Below are positions 1 to 8,893 of a stretch of DNA of 32,998 nt, in pieces (position 1 is the first letter of the stretch; every line of letters begins with the position of its first letter). The stretch covers positions 1 through 32,998 of the forward strand of contig NZ_VSTH01000086.1 in assembly GCF_008123965.1 (NCBI RefSeq), given 5' to 3'. The notes beneath the pieces are model-generated. The model had not been told where the DNA came from, ran no database searches, and saw only the letters and a program-made list of their open reading frames with translations. This DNA comes from Bradyrhizobium hipponense (GTDB lineage: Bacteria > Pseudomonadota > Alphaproteobacteria > Rhizobiales > Xanthobacteraceae). The position numbers and the translations under genes were made by a program.

Positions 1-935
1 GCTTCGGCTTCACCTGTGAGCGGTCCGGTCTTCGCGTAGGGTCTCGCGAACAGGTGCACGCCCTCGCGGTTGATGGCGAAGAGAGGAGTGAAGTTCAGCT
101 CGCCATCATCCTCCCGCAGCCCTGCCCAGCGGTTGTCCAGGATCAGCCAGTGGCCGTCGAGACGGGCGGCAAGCACCGCGTGGTCCTGTCGAACGTTGCG
201 GTCGCGGACCAGCAGCACGCGCATGTCATCTTCCGGATAGCCCGCCTGGCGCAAGGCGACATATTTGGCGATCGCATAGTCTTCGCAATCGCCTTTCGCC
301 GTCGCAAAGCTCGCCAGCGGCGCACTCCAGCGGTCGAGCTCTCTGAACTGAACGAGGTCGCTCACATAGCGAATCGCCGCGTTGACGCCCTGATTGACTT
401 CTTCGAGCTGCGCGCGCCCGGACTTCGCCTTGACGGCGCCGACGAGCCGAAGAAACTGCGCGGCATAGGATGGGCAGGATCCGGCGTCCGATCGACAACG
501 ATCCAGTACAGCCCGCTCTTGGACTATGTCTCCTTCGACCGCGCGCCATTTGCGCCAAAGCATGCTCTCAGGCGCTCGGAATGTGAACAGACCGAACGGC
601 TCGTTACCAATGGGCGGGACGCCGGCGGGGGGAGCGGCTTCAGGGGGTGCATCGGTTGCGATGGACGCTGGCGGTATCAACGCAGCCAGGCGGACTGCAT
701 TGGGTCCTCGGCCACGTTCATGGTCCAGCTTCGCAAGCACCGAATTGATGGTGAAGAACGTGGCAGGTGCCTGAACGGTCTCCGCTCCGGACGGCGTCGC
801 CTCGGTTGCGGCGATCGGCCATGCGTGCGACTCGGCGGCGAACGCGAGAGAGGCCGCAGCGTTGTTGAGCGAAATTAACGTGGCTGCTGCGAGCGCGAGC
901 GAGCTTGGCCGCCGCCGTGCAAAATGCGACTTCAT
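1..935 (-). CDS. Transglutaminase-like cysteine protease (BTLCP / LapG type), 3' end beyond window
   Basis: Continuous frame on the minus strand to the window edge; about 311 residues are visible and the C-terminus is missing. The first ~34 residues look like a Sec signal peptide (RRR then a hydrophobic stretch, likely cut after AFA). An Ala/Pro-rich linker follows to about residue 110. The catalytic core shows the family triad: Cys217 in GDCEDYA, His252 in DHAVL and Asp267 in LDNRW. These define bacterial transglutaminase-like cysteine proteases (DUF920/PF06035), whose best-known member LapG cuts a type I-secreted adhesin in the periplasm. The start at 935 is preferred because GGGGA lies 5 bases upstream; an ATG at 941 is in frame. 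It lies beside a type I secretion block on the same strand, which supports an adhesin-processing role. Family assignment is firm; the substrate is inferred. No LapD-like partner is present in the window. Confidence 0.9.
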   Translation of the reverse strand, partial: MKSHFARRRPSSLALAAATLISLNNAAASLAFAAESHAWPIAATEATPSGAETVQAPATFFTINSVLAKLDHERGRGPNAVRLAALIPPASIATDAPPEAAPPAGVPPIGNEPFGLFTFRAPESMLWRKWRAVEGDIVQERAVLDRCRSDAGSCPSYAAQFLRLVGAVKAKSGRAQLEEVNQGVNAAIRYVSDLVQFRELDRWSAPLASFATAKGDCEDYAIAKYVALRQAGYPEDDMRVLLVRDRNVRQDHAVLAARLDGHWLILDNRWAGLREDDGELNFTPLFAINREGVHLFARPYAKTGPLTGEAE

Positions 936-1171
936 TGACATCCCCGTATTTCGGGACGTCAGCCAGCGTCTTTGCGCGTCTGATCTTCCATCCCGACCTG
1001 TTATCGGGAGCAGCTTGTGCCGCAGTGGGCTTAAGGGGGTTTAAAACCGAAAGCGAGGTCGCCCGGATTGCGTTGGTGCAATGAACCGCGCCTCTCCGGA
1101 GAGGCTAAAGCTTGCGACCGCGAGTTAACGGCGTATTAAGCAACAGCACGCGAGCAGAGTGGCCTATGATC

Positions 1172-1253
1172 CGGAAAAGTACGCAGCGGTTTTCCGAAAA
1201 GATCATGCTCAACCAAAGCGCGATGATGATTCATCCTGATCACATCGCGCTTT
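1172..1253. repeat. Dispersed double-hairpin repeat of rhizobial type, possible terminator
   Basis: Two inverted repeats lie in tandem. The first pairs cggaaaa (1172-1178) with ttttccg (1190-1196). The second pairs 11 bases at 1215-1225 perfectly with 1243-1253. From memory, the wording (ccggaaaag..gcggttttccgaaaagatcatgc, then aaagcgcgatg..catcgcgcttta) matches a short palindromic element scattered through Bradyrhizobium and relatives. The second hairpin runs into the stop codon of the adaptor gene at 1252 and could serve as its terminator. Only one copy is seen in this window. Confidence 0.6.
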
Positions 1254-2499
1254 AGTGCTCGCGCAAGGCCTCATCCCGCAACGTGCGGGCTGGTTTTACA
1301 ATGTAGTCCAGAACGCTTTTCTTGCCGGTCAAGATCTCAACCGTCGTGATCATGCCAGGAATGATCGGCAGCGGGTTTTCCTCCGTGCCCAGATGATTCT
1401 TCTCTGTTCGGACCATGACGCGATAGTACGTCTCTGGCCGCTGTGCCGCTTCACCCTTGTCGTCGAGGATCGTATCGGCGCTGATCCGCTCGACCTTGCC
1501 ATCGAGGTGACCGTAGACGGAGGAGTCGTAGGCCGAGACCTTGACCACCGCATCCTGGCCCGGTCGGATGAACGCGATGTCCTGCGGTCTTATCTTGCCT
1601 TCCACCAGCAAGCTGTCGTCGAGAGGAACGATATCCATCAGGTTGGCGCCAGGTTGAACCACAGCGCCGATCGTCGTCACGTTCAGTCTGTTGATGATGC
1701 CGCGAACCGGCGAGCGCAGATCCGTCCTGCGCACCCTGTCCTGAGCGGACTTGATGTTCTCGTCCAGGACGGCAAGATCGGCCCTTGACTTGGCCAGGTC
1801 CTCGTCCGCTTGAGCGCGGAAGGTCGAGATGGTGCTCGCAATTTTCGATTTTGCCTCGGCTAACTGGCCCTTCGCTTCGGCCGACTGGCGCTCCAGCCGA
1901 AGCATTTCAATCTCGGGCACGACCCTTTGCTCGTAGAGCTTACGGGTCAATGTCAGTTCGCGGTCGAGTAACGCCGATGACTGGCTCAGGCGCGTGATTT
2001 GTTGATTGAGAACGTCAATGTCTTGAGCGATCTTCTGGGCGCGGGTCTTGAACACACTCTTTTCGGTCGCCACGGCAGCGGGAACGACCTGATCGATCTG
2101 ATCCGGAAACCTTATCTCCGTGCGCCCGTTCGCTTCGGCGTCCAATCGTGCGACGCGGGCTGCCATCGAGGCACGCCGCTCCCGTATCTCGCCGAACTCG
2201 GCGGCAAACTTGGTGTCGTCAATTCGCATCAGGGATTGGCCCTGCTGCACCGCGGCGCCCTCCTGGACAAGGATGTCGCCGACGATCCCGCCTTCCAGGG
2301 ATTGAACGACCTGGATCTGTCGCGATGGGACAACCTTGCCGTTGCCGCGCTTGACCTCTTCAAGCACAGCGAAATGAGCCCAGAGCAGAAATGTGACGAT
2401 GAGAGCGAAGGAGGCCCAAAGCAGCATCCGGGCGGTTTTCGGCGTCCGCAATTTGACCGCGGCTCGAATATCGTTGGCGTAGGCAAAATCAGTTGACAT
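1252..2499 (-). CDS. Type I secretion periplasmic adaptor, HlyD/LapC family
   Basis: A membrane fusion protein that would bridge the inner-membrane ABC transporter and the outer-membrane channel. It has a short cytoplasmic N-terminus, one membrane segment (about residues 25-44, LLWASFALIVTFLLWAHFA), a biotinyl/lipoyl half-motif (VQSLEGGIVGDILVQEGAAVQQGQ), a long coiled-coil hairpin rich in Leu, Glu and Arg, the second half-motif (RSPVRGIINRLNV), and a HlyD C-terminal barrel with PGM near the end. The ATG at 2499 sits inside the last codons of the transporter gene (AATGTCAACTGA), a typical coupled overlap. A TTG at 2532 would add 11 residues and is less likely. It forms an operon with the ABC gene upstream. 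Confidence 0.9.
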   Translation of the reverse strand: MSTDFAYANDIRAAVKLRTPKTARMLLWASFALIVTFLLWAHFAVLEEVKRGNGKVVPSRQIQVVQSLEGGIVGDILVQEGAAVQQGQSLMRIDDTKFAAEFGEIRERRASMAARVARLDAEANGRTEIRFPDQIDQVVPAAVATEKSVFKTRAQKIAQDIDVLNQQITRLSQSSALLDRELTLTRKLYEQRVVPEIEMLRLERQSAEAKGQLAEAKSKIASTISTFRAQADEDLAKSRADLAVLDENIKSAQDRVRRTDLRSPVRGIINRLNVTTIGAVVQPGANLMDIVPLDDSLLVEGKIRPQDIAFIRPGQDAVVKVSAYDSSVYGHLDGKVERISADTILDDKGEAAQRPETYYRVMVRTEKNHLGTEENPLPIIPGMITTVEILTGKKSVLDYIVKPARTLRDEALREH

Positions 2500-4825
2500 T
2501 GGATTTCTGGGCCACAGGAGCGGTTTGAACAACCTTGGGTGCGCCGACGGGCTCGGTCGCAGCGGGCCTGCCTTGCAGAAGGCTCATCACCTTGTCGCGT
2601 GGTCCGTCTGCAACCAAACGGCCGTTGTCGAAAAGTAGCAAACGATCAACCATCGCCAGCAGCGAAAGGCGATGGGTGGAGATGATGATAGTCATCTGCG
2701 CATCATCGAGCGCCTTCAGCCGTTCGAGAAATTCGCTTTCGCTGCGAACGTCGAAATGGGCAGTTGGCTCGTCGAGAAACAGGATTTTTGGTTTTCGGAT
2801 CAGGACGCGCGCAAGCCCGATCGCCTGCTTTTGCCCGCCCGACAAGCTGCGGCCGCCCTCCGATATGGGCATATCGTAGCCCATCGGATGACCAGCGATG
2901 AAGCTCTCGACGCCGGCGAGACGTGCTGCTGCCAACACCTCCTCGTCCGTTGCGGCCGGATAGCCCAAGGTGATGTTGTCGCGCAGCCTGCCGAAGAACA
3001 GATCAGTGTCCTGCATCGCAAAGCCGATCCCGGAGCGCAAATCGGCGGGATCATACTGGCGCGAGTCGACTCCATCGACCAGGATGCGGCCCTCCTGGGC
3101 TTCATAAAACACTAGCAGCAGGCGCCCGACGGTGGTCTTGCCCGAACCAACCCGACCAATGATTCCAACCCGCTCGCCGCCCTGGATCTTGAACGTGACC
3201 TTGTCGAGCGCCTTTCCGGGAGCGTTGGGGTAGGCGAACGAGACGTTCTCGAAACTTATGGTGCCCTTCTCGATCTTTCTGCCGACATAGGTCCGCTCCG
3301 GCGGACGTTCTCGCTCCAACGTCATGATGCGATCAATGGATTTGAGCGCTGAGAAAGTTTGCGTGCCGCGCGTGATGACCGATGCGATTCCGGCAATCGG
3401 CGACAGCACTCGTCCGGCCAGCATGTTTGCCGCGACCAATGCGCCAACCGTCAGGGTGCCGTTCATGATCAGAAAAACGCCGATCACGATCAGGAGCAGG
3501 CTCGTCAACATCTGTGCTGAATTGGCCGTGGTGAGCGCGAGCGACGACCAGAAGTGCACCGCCTCGCCGGACCGAGCTGTCGCTGCTACCGACCGCTCCC
3601 AGGCGGTCTGCATACGCGCTTCGCCGCCGGTTGCACGCACGGTCTCGAGTCCGGCAAGAGACTCGACGAGCACCCCATGACGGGCCGCAGATTCGGCCTG
3701 CAAGCGCTTCATCGCCCGATTGAGCGGACGCTGGAGCAGCACGCCAGTTCCGATCATGACGGGCAGCATGAGCAGGGGTACCCATGCCAAAGGCCCTGCG
3801 ACGATGAACAGGACGCCGACGAAAAGGACAGCAAACAGCAAATCAGTGGCCGAGATCACGCTTCCGGATGTGAAGAATTCGCGGACGGAATCGAAATCGC
3901 GAAGCTGATTGGCAACGATACCGACTGAGGACGGTCGCTGCGACATCTTCACCGCCATGACGTGCTCGAAGATGTTGGCTGCAAGGACGACGTCGATGGT
4001 CTTGCCCGTGATGTCGATCATCCTGCTTCTGACCATGCGCAGGATCAGGTCAAATACGATCGCCAGTCCCATCCCGATGGAAAGAGCGACCAGAGACGGG
4101 ATCGCGCCGTTCGGGATGACCCGGTCATAGACGCTCATCGTGAAGAGCGGCATTGCCAGCGCCAGAACGTTTATCAGCAAGGCCGACAACGCGATGTGGC
4201 CGTAATTGCGCCAATGAGCCCTTACGACTGACCAGAACCAGTGGTGCCGGGGCAGACTTCCGGCCGCGACGGCCCGCGCATCCGTATCGGCGGCAGCCCG
4301 AACGAGAAAGGCGTACCCCGTGCATCCGGCGGCGATGTCTTGTACCGCTGAAATTTGCGGCACGCACGGACGTTCGGATGGATTCAGCACCCTGGCGCTG
4401 CCCTCGGTCTCATCGATGCTCAGCAGAATCAGGGTCGTTCCGTTCTTCATGATGAGAACGGCAGGAAGCACGAGAGGCGGGATGTCCAGAACGTCTCGTT
4501 TGACTGCTTCGGTTTCCAGGCCTGCACGACGCGCGGCGCGTTCGTAGAGCGATACGCTCAAACGTCCATCGAGGATTGGCAGTCCCCCGAGCAGCGCCTC
4601 GCGGGTAACGGCTCTGCCGTGGTGCGCCGCCAGGAAGATCAGCGAATCCGTCAGCGGATCGCCTCCCGCGCCGAGGACGCCAAATTGAGCTGCTGGGGCG
4701 GGCTCTTCAGGCCTATCGGGCAGCCGTGCGCGCTGACTCGCGGGCTTCTTTGTCTGATACAACAAGGTATATGCCTTAAATGAAAACCGGCGAAAACGCC
4801 CTAGCGAAGTCCAATAAGGATACAA
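2489..4825 (-). CDS. Type I secretion ABC transporter with C39-like domain, LapB/RtxB type
   Basis: About 778 residues: an N-terminal peptidase-C39-like domain (about 55-185), a six-helix membrane domain (about 195-480) and a C-terminal ATPase. The C39 region reads TDSLIFLAAHHGRAVTREALLGGLP where an active C39 protease would have its catalytic Cys, so it is a non-cleaving docking domain as in LapB and HlyB. The ATPase has Walker A GRVGSGKTT (about 553-561), the signature LSGGQKQ (about 660) and Walker B ILFLDEPT (about 680). This arrangement is typical of exporters of large repeat adhesins. The start is unsure: 4825 is a TTG without a clear ribosome site. A TTG at 4765 follows AAGG by eight bases and would remove 20 atypical residues. 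It overlaps the adaptor gene, so the two are probably co-translated. Confidence 0.92.
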   Translation of the reverse strand: MYPYWTSLGRFRRFSFKAYTLLYQTKKPASQRARLPDRPEEPAPAAQFGVLGAGGDPLTDSLIFLAAHHGRAVTREALLGGLPILDGRLSVSLYERAARRAGLETEAVKRDVLDIPPLVLPAVLIMKNGTTLILLSIDETEGSARVLNPSERPCVPQISAVQDIAAGCTGYAFLVRAAADTDARAVAAGSLPRHHWFWSVVRAHWRNYGHIALSALLINVLALAMPLFTMSVYDRVIPNGAIPSLVALSIGMGLAIVFDLILRMVRSRMIDITGKTIDVVLAANIFEHVMAVKMSQRPSSVGIVANQLRDFDSVREFFTSGSVISATDLLFAVLFVGVLFIVAGPLAWVPLLMLPVMIGTGVLLQRPLNRAMKRLQAESAARHGVLVESLAGLETVRATGGEARMQTAWERSVAATARSGEAVHFWSSLALTTANSAQMLTSLLLIVIGVFLIMNGTLTVGALVAANMLAGRVLSPIAGIASVITRGTQTFSALKSIDRIMTLERERPPERTYVGRKIEKGTISFENVSFAYPNAPGKALDKVTFKIQGGERVGIIGRVGSGKTTVGRLLLVFYEAQEGRILVDGVDSRQYDPADLRSGIGFAMQDTDLFFGRLRDNITLGYPAATDEEVLAAARLAGVESFIAGHPMGYDMPISEGGRSLSGGQKQAIGLARVLIRKPKILFLDEPTAHFDVRSESEFLERLKALDDAQMTIIISTHRLSLLAMVDRLLLFDNGRLVADGPRDKVMSLLQGRPAATEPVGAPKVVQTAPVAQKSNVN

Positions 4826-4934
4826 CGATCTGCCAGATGATTCATTCGGTTATTTTGATCTCGGTAATTAAGGATTAATCGCAACGCGCTCGCAATGAAA
4901 TCCGTTAGATGACGGAGCAGCGCTTTGTTTGACA

Positions 4935-4963
4935 ATGAAAAGCCGCCCCGGATGGGCGGCTTT
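4935..4963 (-). terminator. Rho-independent terminator of the TolC-like gene
   Basis: A perfect 10-bp stem (4939-4948 with 4954-4963) with a 5-base loop is followed on the minus strand by TTTTC. It lies 22 bases beyond the stop of the TolC-like gene. The ABC/adaptor pair downstream is therefore probably transcribed mainly from its own promoter in 4826-4930. Confidence 0.8.
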
Positions 4964-4985
4964 GGATCGCTGCGGCGTCTGTACC

Positions 4986-6695
4986 TTAGTTCGGCTTAGG
5001 CGAAAATGCCGTCAGCAGCCAGTGAGCCTTCGCCGCCTCTGCATACGAGGAGGTTTGGTCGGCAGGACTTGCTTCAAGGACGATCGGGTCGGCTTGTTTG
5101 CGTTGTTGAGCAAGCCACTCCCTGACGCCGGGTACCTTCGTCGAAGATGCCGTCCTAGTGGTGTCCCCTGACCAGCGGTCGCTGAAACCGTTAGAGGCGG
5201 GCTCCGCCGCCGCAGACGACAGCCGAACCGGAGTTGCGATCGGCGGCTGGACAGGCACCTGGAGCGGCTCGGACCCGGTTTGCGGAAGTCTCCAGTGGAA
5301 AGTCGGTGCCCTGTAGTTCGGTAGACCGAACAGGTTCAAATCTGTCGGGGCTGCATCGACTGGCGGCGGAGCCTTTAAATATTCGATCAGCGTTCCCATG
5401 GCCGCCAGCAATTGATAGTCGGCGAAGACGACCACCGCCCGCGCCGAGGTCAGCGATACCGATGCGTTGAAAAACTGATTCTGGGCGTTGAGGAGATCGA
5501 TCAGAGAGCGTTGACCGAGTTCATATTCCTTCTGGAAGGCTACGATCGTTTTCCGATCCGCTTCCAACTGACCGACCAAAGCCGAAATGCGCGCCTGCGT
5601 GACGGTACGGGCATTCCAGGCCTTGTCGATCGATTCATTAGCGTCGCGCTGCAAGCGAGCGTGACGCATCGTTGCCTCGGTAAAACGTTCAGCCTTTTCC
5701 GACCGGTTCCATGCATCCTGGCCGCCACGGAAGATGTCCCAGGACATCACGACCTTGCCGCTGTAGTCCTCATGAGTAACGGCCGGCGAGCCGGGATTTG
5801 TAACGTAGGGGAACGCATTATCATAATGCGTTGCCCGTCCCTCGAGATAGAATTTGGGGGCGAACAAGCCGTCTGTGCTCTTGAAGGCATGCTTGGCCGC
5901 ATCCACGTCGGATTGGGCCGCGGCAATCGTCGAATTGAATCGCAGCGCAACGGCCAGCGATTCATCGCGGCTGCTCGGCATCCCCTTCAGCGGGGCCGGG
6001 AAGCGGACGTTATACGGCTCTAAACCAACGACCTTGCGGTACTTCGCTCGTGCGTCCTCGAGGCTGCGGCGGAACTCCTGCAGTGCTGCGCGGGCGTTTT
6101 CGACGCGCTCTCTCGACTGCTCCAGGTCGCCTTCGCCAGCGCGACCGCCTGAAAACCGTGAATTCACGTTCGAAAAAATCTTTTCATGGTTGGCAACGTT
6201 CTGTTCGCTAAGGCTCACGAGGCGCATATAGCGAACCACGTCAACATAGGCTTCGGCTGCATCCAATGCGATCAGTTCGGTTCTTTCCTTCACGCGAGCC
6301 GCGGCAGCATTAACTCTGGCGGTCTGGCGCCAGACTTCTTGAATCGACGTGAAGCCGTCAAAAAGCAACTGCCGGACCACAACGGATTCCTGGCTCCCGT
6401 TTCGCCACGGTCCAGATCCGGCGGTCGGTACCTGTAATGACGGGCTAACAACCCCGGGGGACTGGTCGAACTTCTCCGGTCCATAGCTGGCGTCAAGGCG
6501 CACTTGCGGCAACAGCGTACTTTGCGTTTGACGAAGTTCGCTTTCCGTCGCGCGCCGGTTGGCCGATGCCTCACCCACGCCGGGATTGGTCTGCATTGCC
6601 TGGCGCAGGGCGTCGTTAATGGAAAATTGCTCCGCCTTGGCCGGGTTTAGCGCCCAAAATAGGCACGCCATGACCACAAAATACGCCGGCTTCAT
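4986..6695 (-). CDS. TolC-family outer membrane channel of a type I secretion system
   Basis: 569 residues with a signal peptide of about 21 residues (cut after NPAKA). The body has the two-fold repeated OEP architecture. Repeat 1 begins FSINDALRQAMQTNPGVGEA. Helical stretches rich in Glu, Arg and Ala follow, and repeat 2 ends in the typical LIDLLNAQNQFFNASVSL segment. After the second repeat come about 115 extra residues, Pro- and Ala-rich, starting at APPPVDAAPTDLNLFG. The family assignment is firm; the tail is longer than in plain TolC. GGCGGGG lies about 7 bases before the ATG. It is the only outer membrane channel gene in the window, so it may serve both type I systems. Confidence 0.9.
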   Translation of the reverse strand: MKPAYFVVMACLFWALNPAKAEQFSINDALRQAMQTNPGVGEASANRRATESELRQTQSTLLPQVRLDASYGPEKFDQSPGVVSPSLQVPTAGSGPWRNGSQESVVVRQLLFDGFTSIQEVWRQTARVNAAAARVKERTELIALDAAEAYVDVVRYMRLVSLSEQNVANHEKIFSNVNSRFSGGRAGEGDLEQSRERVENARAALQEFRRSLEDARAKYRKVVGLEPYNVRFPAPLKGMPSSRDESLAVALRFNSTIAAAQSDVDAAKHAFKSTDGLFAPKFYLEGRATHYDNAFPYVTNPGSPAVTHEDYSGKVVMSWDIFRGGQDAWNRSEKAERFTEATMRHARLQRDANESIDKAWNARTVTQARISALVGQLEADRKTIVAFQKEYELGQRSLIDLLNAQNQFFNASVSLTSARAVVVFADYQLLAAMGTLIEYLKAPPPVDAAPTDLNLFGLPNYRAPTFHWRLPQTGSEPLQVPVQPPIATPVRLSSAAAEPASNGFSDRWSGDTTRTASSTKVPGVREWLAQQRKQADPIVLEASPADQTSSYAEAAKAHWLLTAFSPKPN

Positions 6696-7061
6696 TGTTG
6701 TCCCCGCCCAAAATTCACTGAAATAACGCTCTATAGGCGAAAACTAACAAACCCCCCCGGATTCACCTATGACATTTCAGCCACATACTACCAGAAAGGG
6801 AACAAGCGATCAGGGCGGGTGTCCATGGTATCATAATACTGTGATCCGCAGGCCGAAACTGCAAGCATGCAAAAATGAACTGCCGCTCGGAGCTCTATAG
6901 CTTGATGCAGGACATCCCGCAGAAGGAAACCACGCCGTTCTACGCGCGCTCGCCCATAGTGTGGCCAAGCTCTACGGCTACTCCCGGTGGTGTTTGCGCC
7001 ATAGTACCGGATGTTTCCAGGCAACAGGCCGGTGTTTAACCGTCTCCCTTGGTTGGGGACG
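6696..7061. other. Intergenic, no gene recognised
   Basis: Only short frames without recognisable protein features or ribosome sites are present. The first ~30 bases should carry the promoter or leader of the TolC-like gene. The rest probably belongs to the decayed edge of the phage-like region. Confidence 0.4.
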
Positions 7062-7450
7062 CCATGGCGTCGCTCGCTTCCATGCTGATTGTGTTTTTGA
7101 TCAAAACTATGCGCAGCAAGGCGGGCTTCGATATCCTGCCTGGCGGCCAGGTCCAGCTGCCAATCCAGCGAGTTCTAAGTGGTGTAGAAATTCGGCAGAA
7201 CCTTGCAACTCAGGCACGATCCTGCCACGTCGATGCGGCGCAGTGAGACTTCGACTGCCTTTTGACGATAGATGTTTAGGAGCCGGTGTCGCAGCACCCG
7301 ATAGCCTTGCATCTCTCAAGATAGTTCGGCGATATCGATCGCAAGGAGCCACTCGATAGCTGACTGCGGAGCGATATCCTGAAAGATGGCGGCCTGAAGC
7401 GCGCGATAATGGCGGCCGTGGCACCGGCTCTCGCCCAAAAGCGACAAGTC
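7062..7450 (-). pseudogene. Decayed copy of the conserved hypothetical gene at 8297-8893
   Basis: Reading the minus strand gives LLGESR...HYRALQAAIFQDIAPQSAIEWLLAIDIAELS followed by TGA at 7316-7318. The intact gene reads LLPGESREHYQALRQAIFADLAP...AIDIAELSW at the same place, so the Trp codon has become a stop. Past the stop the match continues (MQGYRVLRHRLL, then RRID). After shifts of frame it goes on through VPELQGSAEF, NSLDWQL and DIEARLAAHSFDQKHN, against NALSWRR and EIEARLSSYGFDQHAIN in the intact copy. One nonsense change plus at least two frameshifts make it a clear relic. Its outer limits are approximate. Confidence 0.75.
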
Positions 7451-7575
7451 AAAGCCAAATGAACGAGGGAGCGAGGCGACGAAGCAAACAATTATCTGAG
7501 CGAAAGAACGCCTCTTGATCGCTGCACCGGTTACGCCGAAGATCAAAGCGGGCTAGAGGCAAAGCCGAAGGAACG

Positions 7576-7794
7576 ATGCCAATAACTCTCCAGGAACAAC
7601 TTGACCAGGTTGAGCGCGATATCGAACTGTACCTAGAATTTGATAAGGCCGAGAAAGCTCGGTTCAATCGCGAGTCTTACTTATGGACTGCAGAAGATCG
7701 GATCGAGTGGCAGGAGACACAATCTAACAATGCTCAAAGACTTCGCGAATTGCTCGAAGAACGTGACGCTCTGCGCAGGCAGCTGGGTTTGTAA
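7576..7794 (+). CDS. Small hypothetical protein, charged helical
   Basis: 72 residues, starting MPITLQEQLDQVERDIELYLEF and rich in Glu, Arg, Gln and Leu throughout, so probably one long helix or coiled coil. AAGGA lies 4 bases before the ATG. There is no signal peptide or membrane segment. I do not recognise the family. It stands alone between the decayed copy upstream and a poorly coding stretch downstream. The good ribosome site and steady composition suggest a real gene. Confidence 0.55.
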   Translation: MPITLQEQLDQVERDIELYLEFDKAEKARFNRESYLWTAEDRIEWQETQSNNAQRLRELLEERDALRRQLGL

Positions 7795-8296
7795 GGGCGT
7801 CTAGTCGATGCCCTTGAATTTGTATCCGTCGATCGCCGTCGGCCTGCCGGGCTTTAGAGGTTGAGAGCGCCGCGACTCGGCAGATAGCAGGCCCGAGGTT
7901 TTCTCCTTTGCACTATTGGTCAACAGTAGGACGAGGAGCAAAAGCCCAAGCCGACGGAGATAGTCAGCTCGGCGAGAGAAACGGAGCCGCGCCGGGGCCG
8001 AAAATCGGCTCGCGCGGTTCTTTACGATTGGACCGTTGATCGTCTCGAAGGTTAGTTTCGGTACGTCTGCTGGGCGTGACGGATAACGGCCGATCACCGC
8101 GGTCTTTCATGGACTGGTCCTCTATTGGTTCTAGTGGCAGCTCGCTCCGCTTTTGGCGCTGATTGTACCAGCGAGCCGCGATGAACATGCCAGCAAGCGT
8201 GAGCAATCCACCAGCCAAACCGATATGGTGACGCGATGCGGATCGCGCCGGGTGAAGGAGATGTCGTCGTCTCGGACCGGAGCCGTGATCGGGGAC
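7795..8296. other. Low-coding stretch; possible small membrane protein remnant on minus strand
   Basis: A minus-strand frame at 7964-8218 (TTG start, 84 residues) begins with a convincing membrane helix (LAGGLLTLAGMFIAARW) followed by a charged tail. A second minus-strand frame at 7801-8097 contains RLGLLLLVLLLT. Neither has a good ribosome site, and they overlap each other, so at most one is real. I would treat the stretch as decayed or uncertain. Confidence 0.25.
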
Positions 8297-8893
8297 TCAA
8301 GCTCTCAGCATTGACGCCGCAGATGACCGTGGCTTGTGACCGTCGAAATAGCGCTGGTTCCTGATTTCCCGGAGCAGCAGGATGCGCTTGGTCTGTGCGG
8401 CATTGAGCAGGCCCTCGAACAGGATGAACAGCTCGCGCGCCTGGGCGTGGACTTCGACGTTGATGGCGTGCTGATCGAAGCCGTAGGACGACAGCCGGGC
8501 TTCGATTTCGCTGGCGGCGGTGGGATCGCGCCGCCAGCTCAAGGCATTCTGCAGCGTATAGTACTCGGCCTCGTCCGCGAACTCGGGCGCGATGCCGATC
8601 AGATCGATGCGACGCAGGGCCGCTGCGATCGCCTGTTGGCGCTGGGTCTCCAGCAGCTGGTGGCGCAAACATCGGTAGCGCTGGATCTCCCAGGATAGTT
8701 CAGCGATATCGATCGCGAGCAGCCATTCGATCGTGGATCGCGGCGCGAGGTCGGCGAAGATCGCTTGCCGCAGCGCCTGGTAGTGCTCGCGGCTCTCACC
8801 GGGCAACAGCAGGGGAAGCGGCGCCAGCACTTCGAGCTCAACGGGCATGGCGCTGACCGTGGGCTGCTGTTCGGTCTTAAAAGGGCCGTTCAT
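8297..8893 (-). CDS. Conserved hypothetical protein, phage-associated
   Basis: 198 residues starting MNGPFKTEQQ. It has no cysteine cluster, signal peptide or membrane helix. The most distinctive part is PGESREHYQALRQAIF, then STIEWLLAIDIAELSWEIQRYRCLRHQLL, then an Arg/Gln-rich helix with ALRRIDLIG. I associate this EWL..DI.ELSWEI.RYR pattern with alphaproteobacterial proteins of unknown function in phage-like clusters. The ATG overlaps the stop of the ERF gene (ATGA), so it is translationally coupled and third in the yqaJ-erf operon. A decayed copy lies at 7062-7450. A role in recombination or packaging is only suggested by position. Confidence 0.8.
   Translation of the reverse strand: MNGPFKTEQQPTVSAMPVELEVLAPLPLLLPGESREHYQALRQAIFADLAPRSTIEWLLAIDIAELSWEIQRYRCLRHQLLETQRQQAIAAALRRIDLIGIAPEFADEAEYYTLQNALSWRRDPTAASEIEARLSSYGFDQHAINVEVHAQARELFILFEGLLNAAQTKRILLLREIRNQRYFDGHKPRSSAASMLRA

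Noticed and set aside
54..878. 274-residue open frame on the plus strand
   Set aside because: Antisense to the protease gene, whose catalytic triad and signal peptide are unmistakable on the other strand.
942..1060. Possible c-di-GMP riboswitch before the protease gene (gcgcaaagac... on the minus strand)
   Set aside because: Only a loose likeness to the GEMM core. The GGCAAACC part is missing and stems were not convincing.
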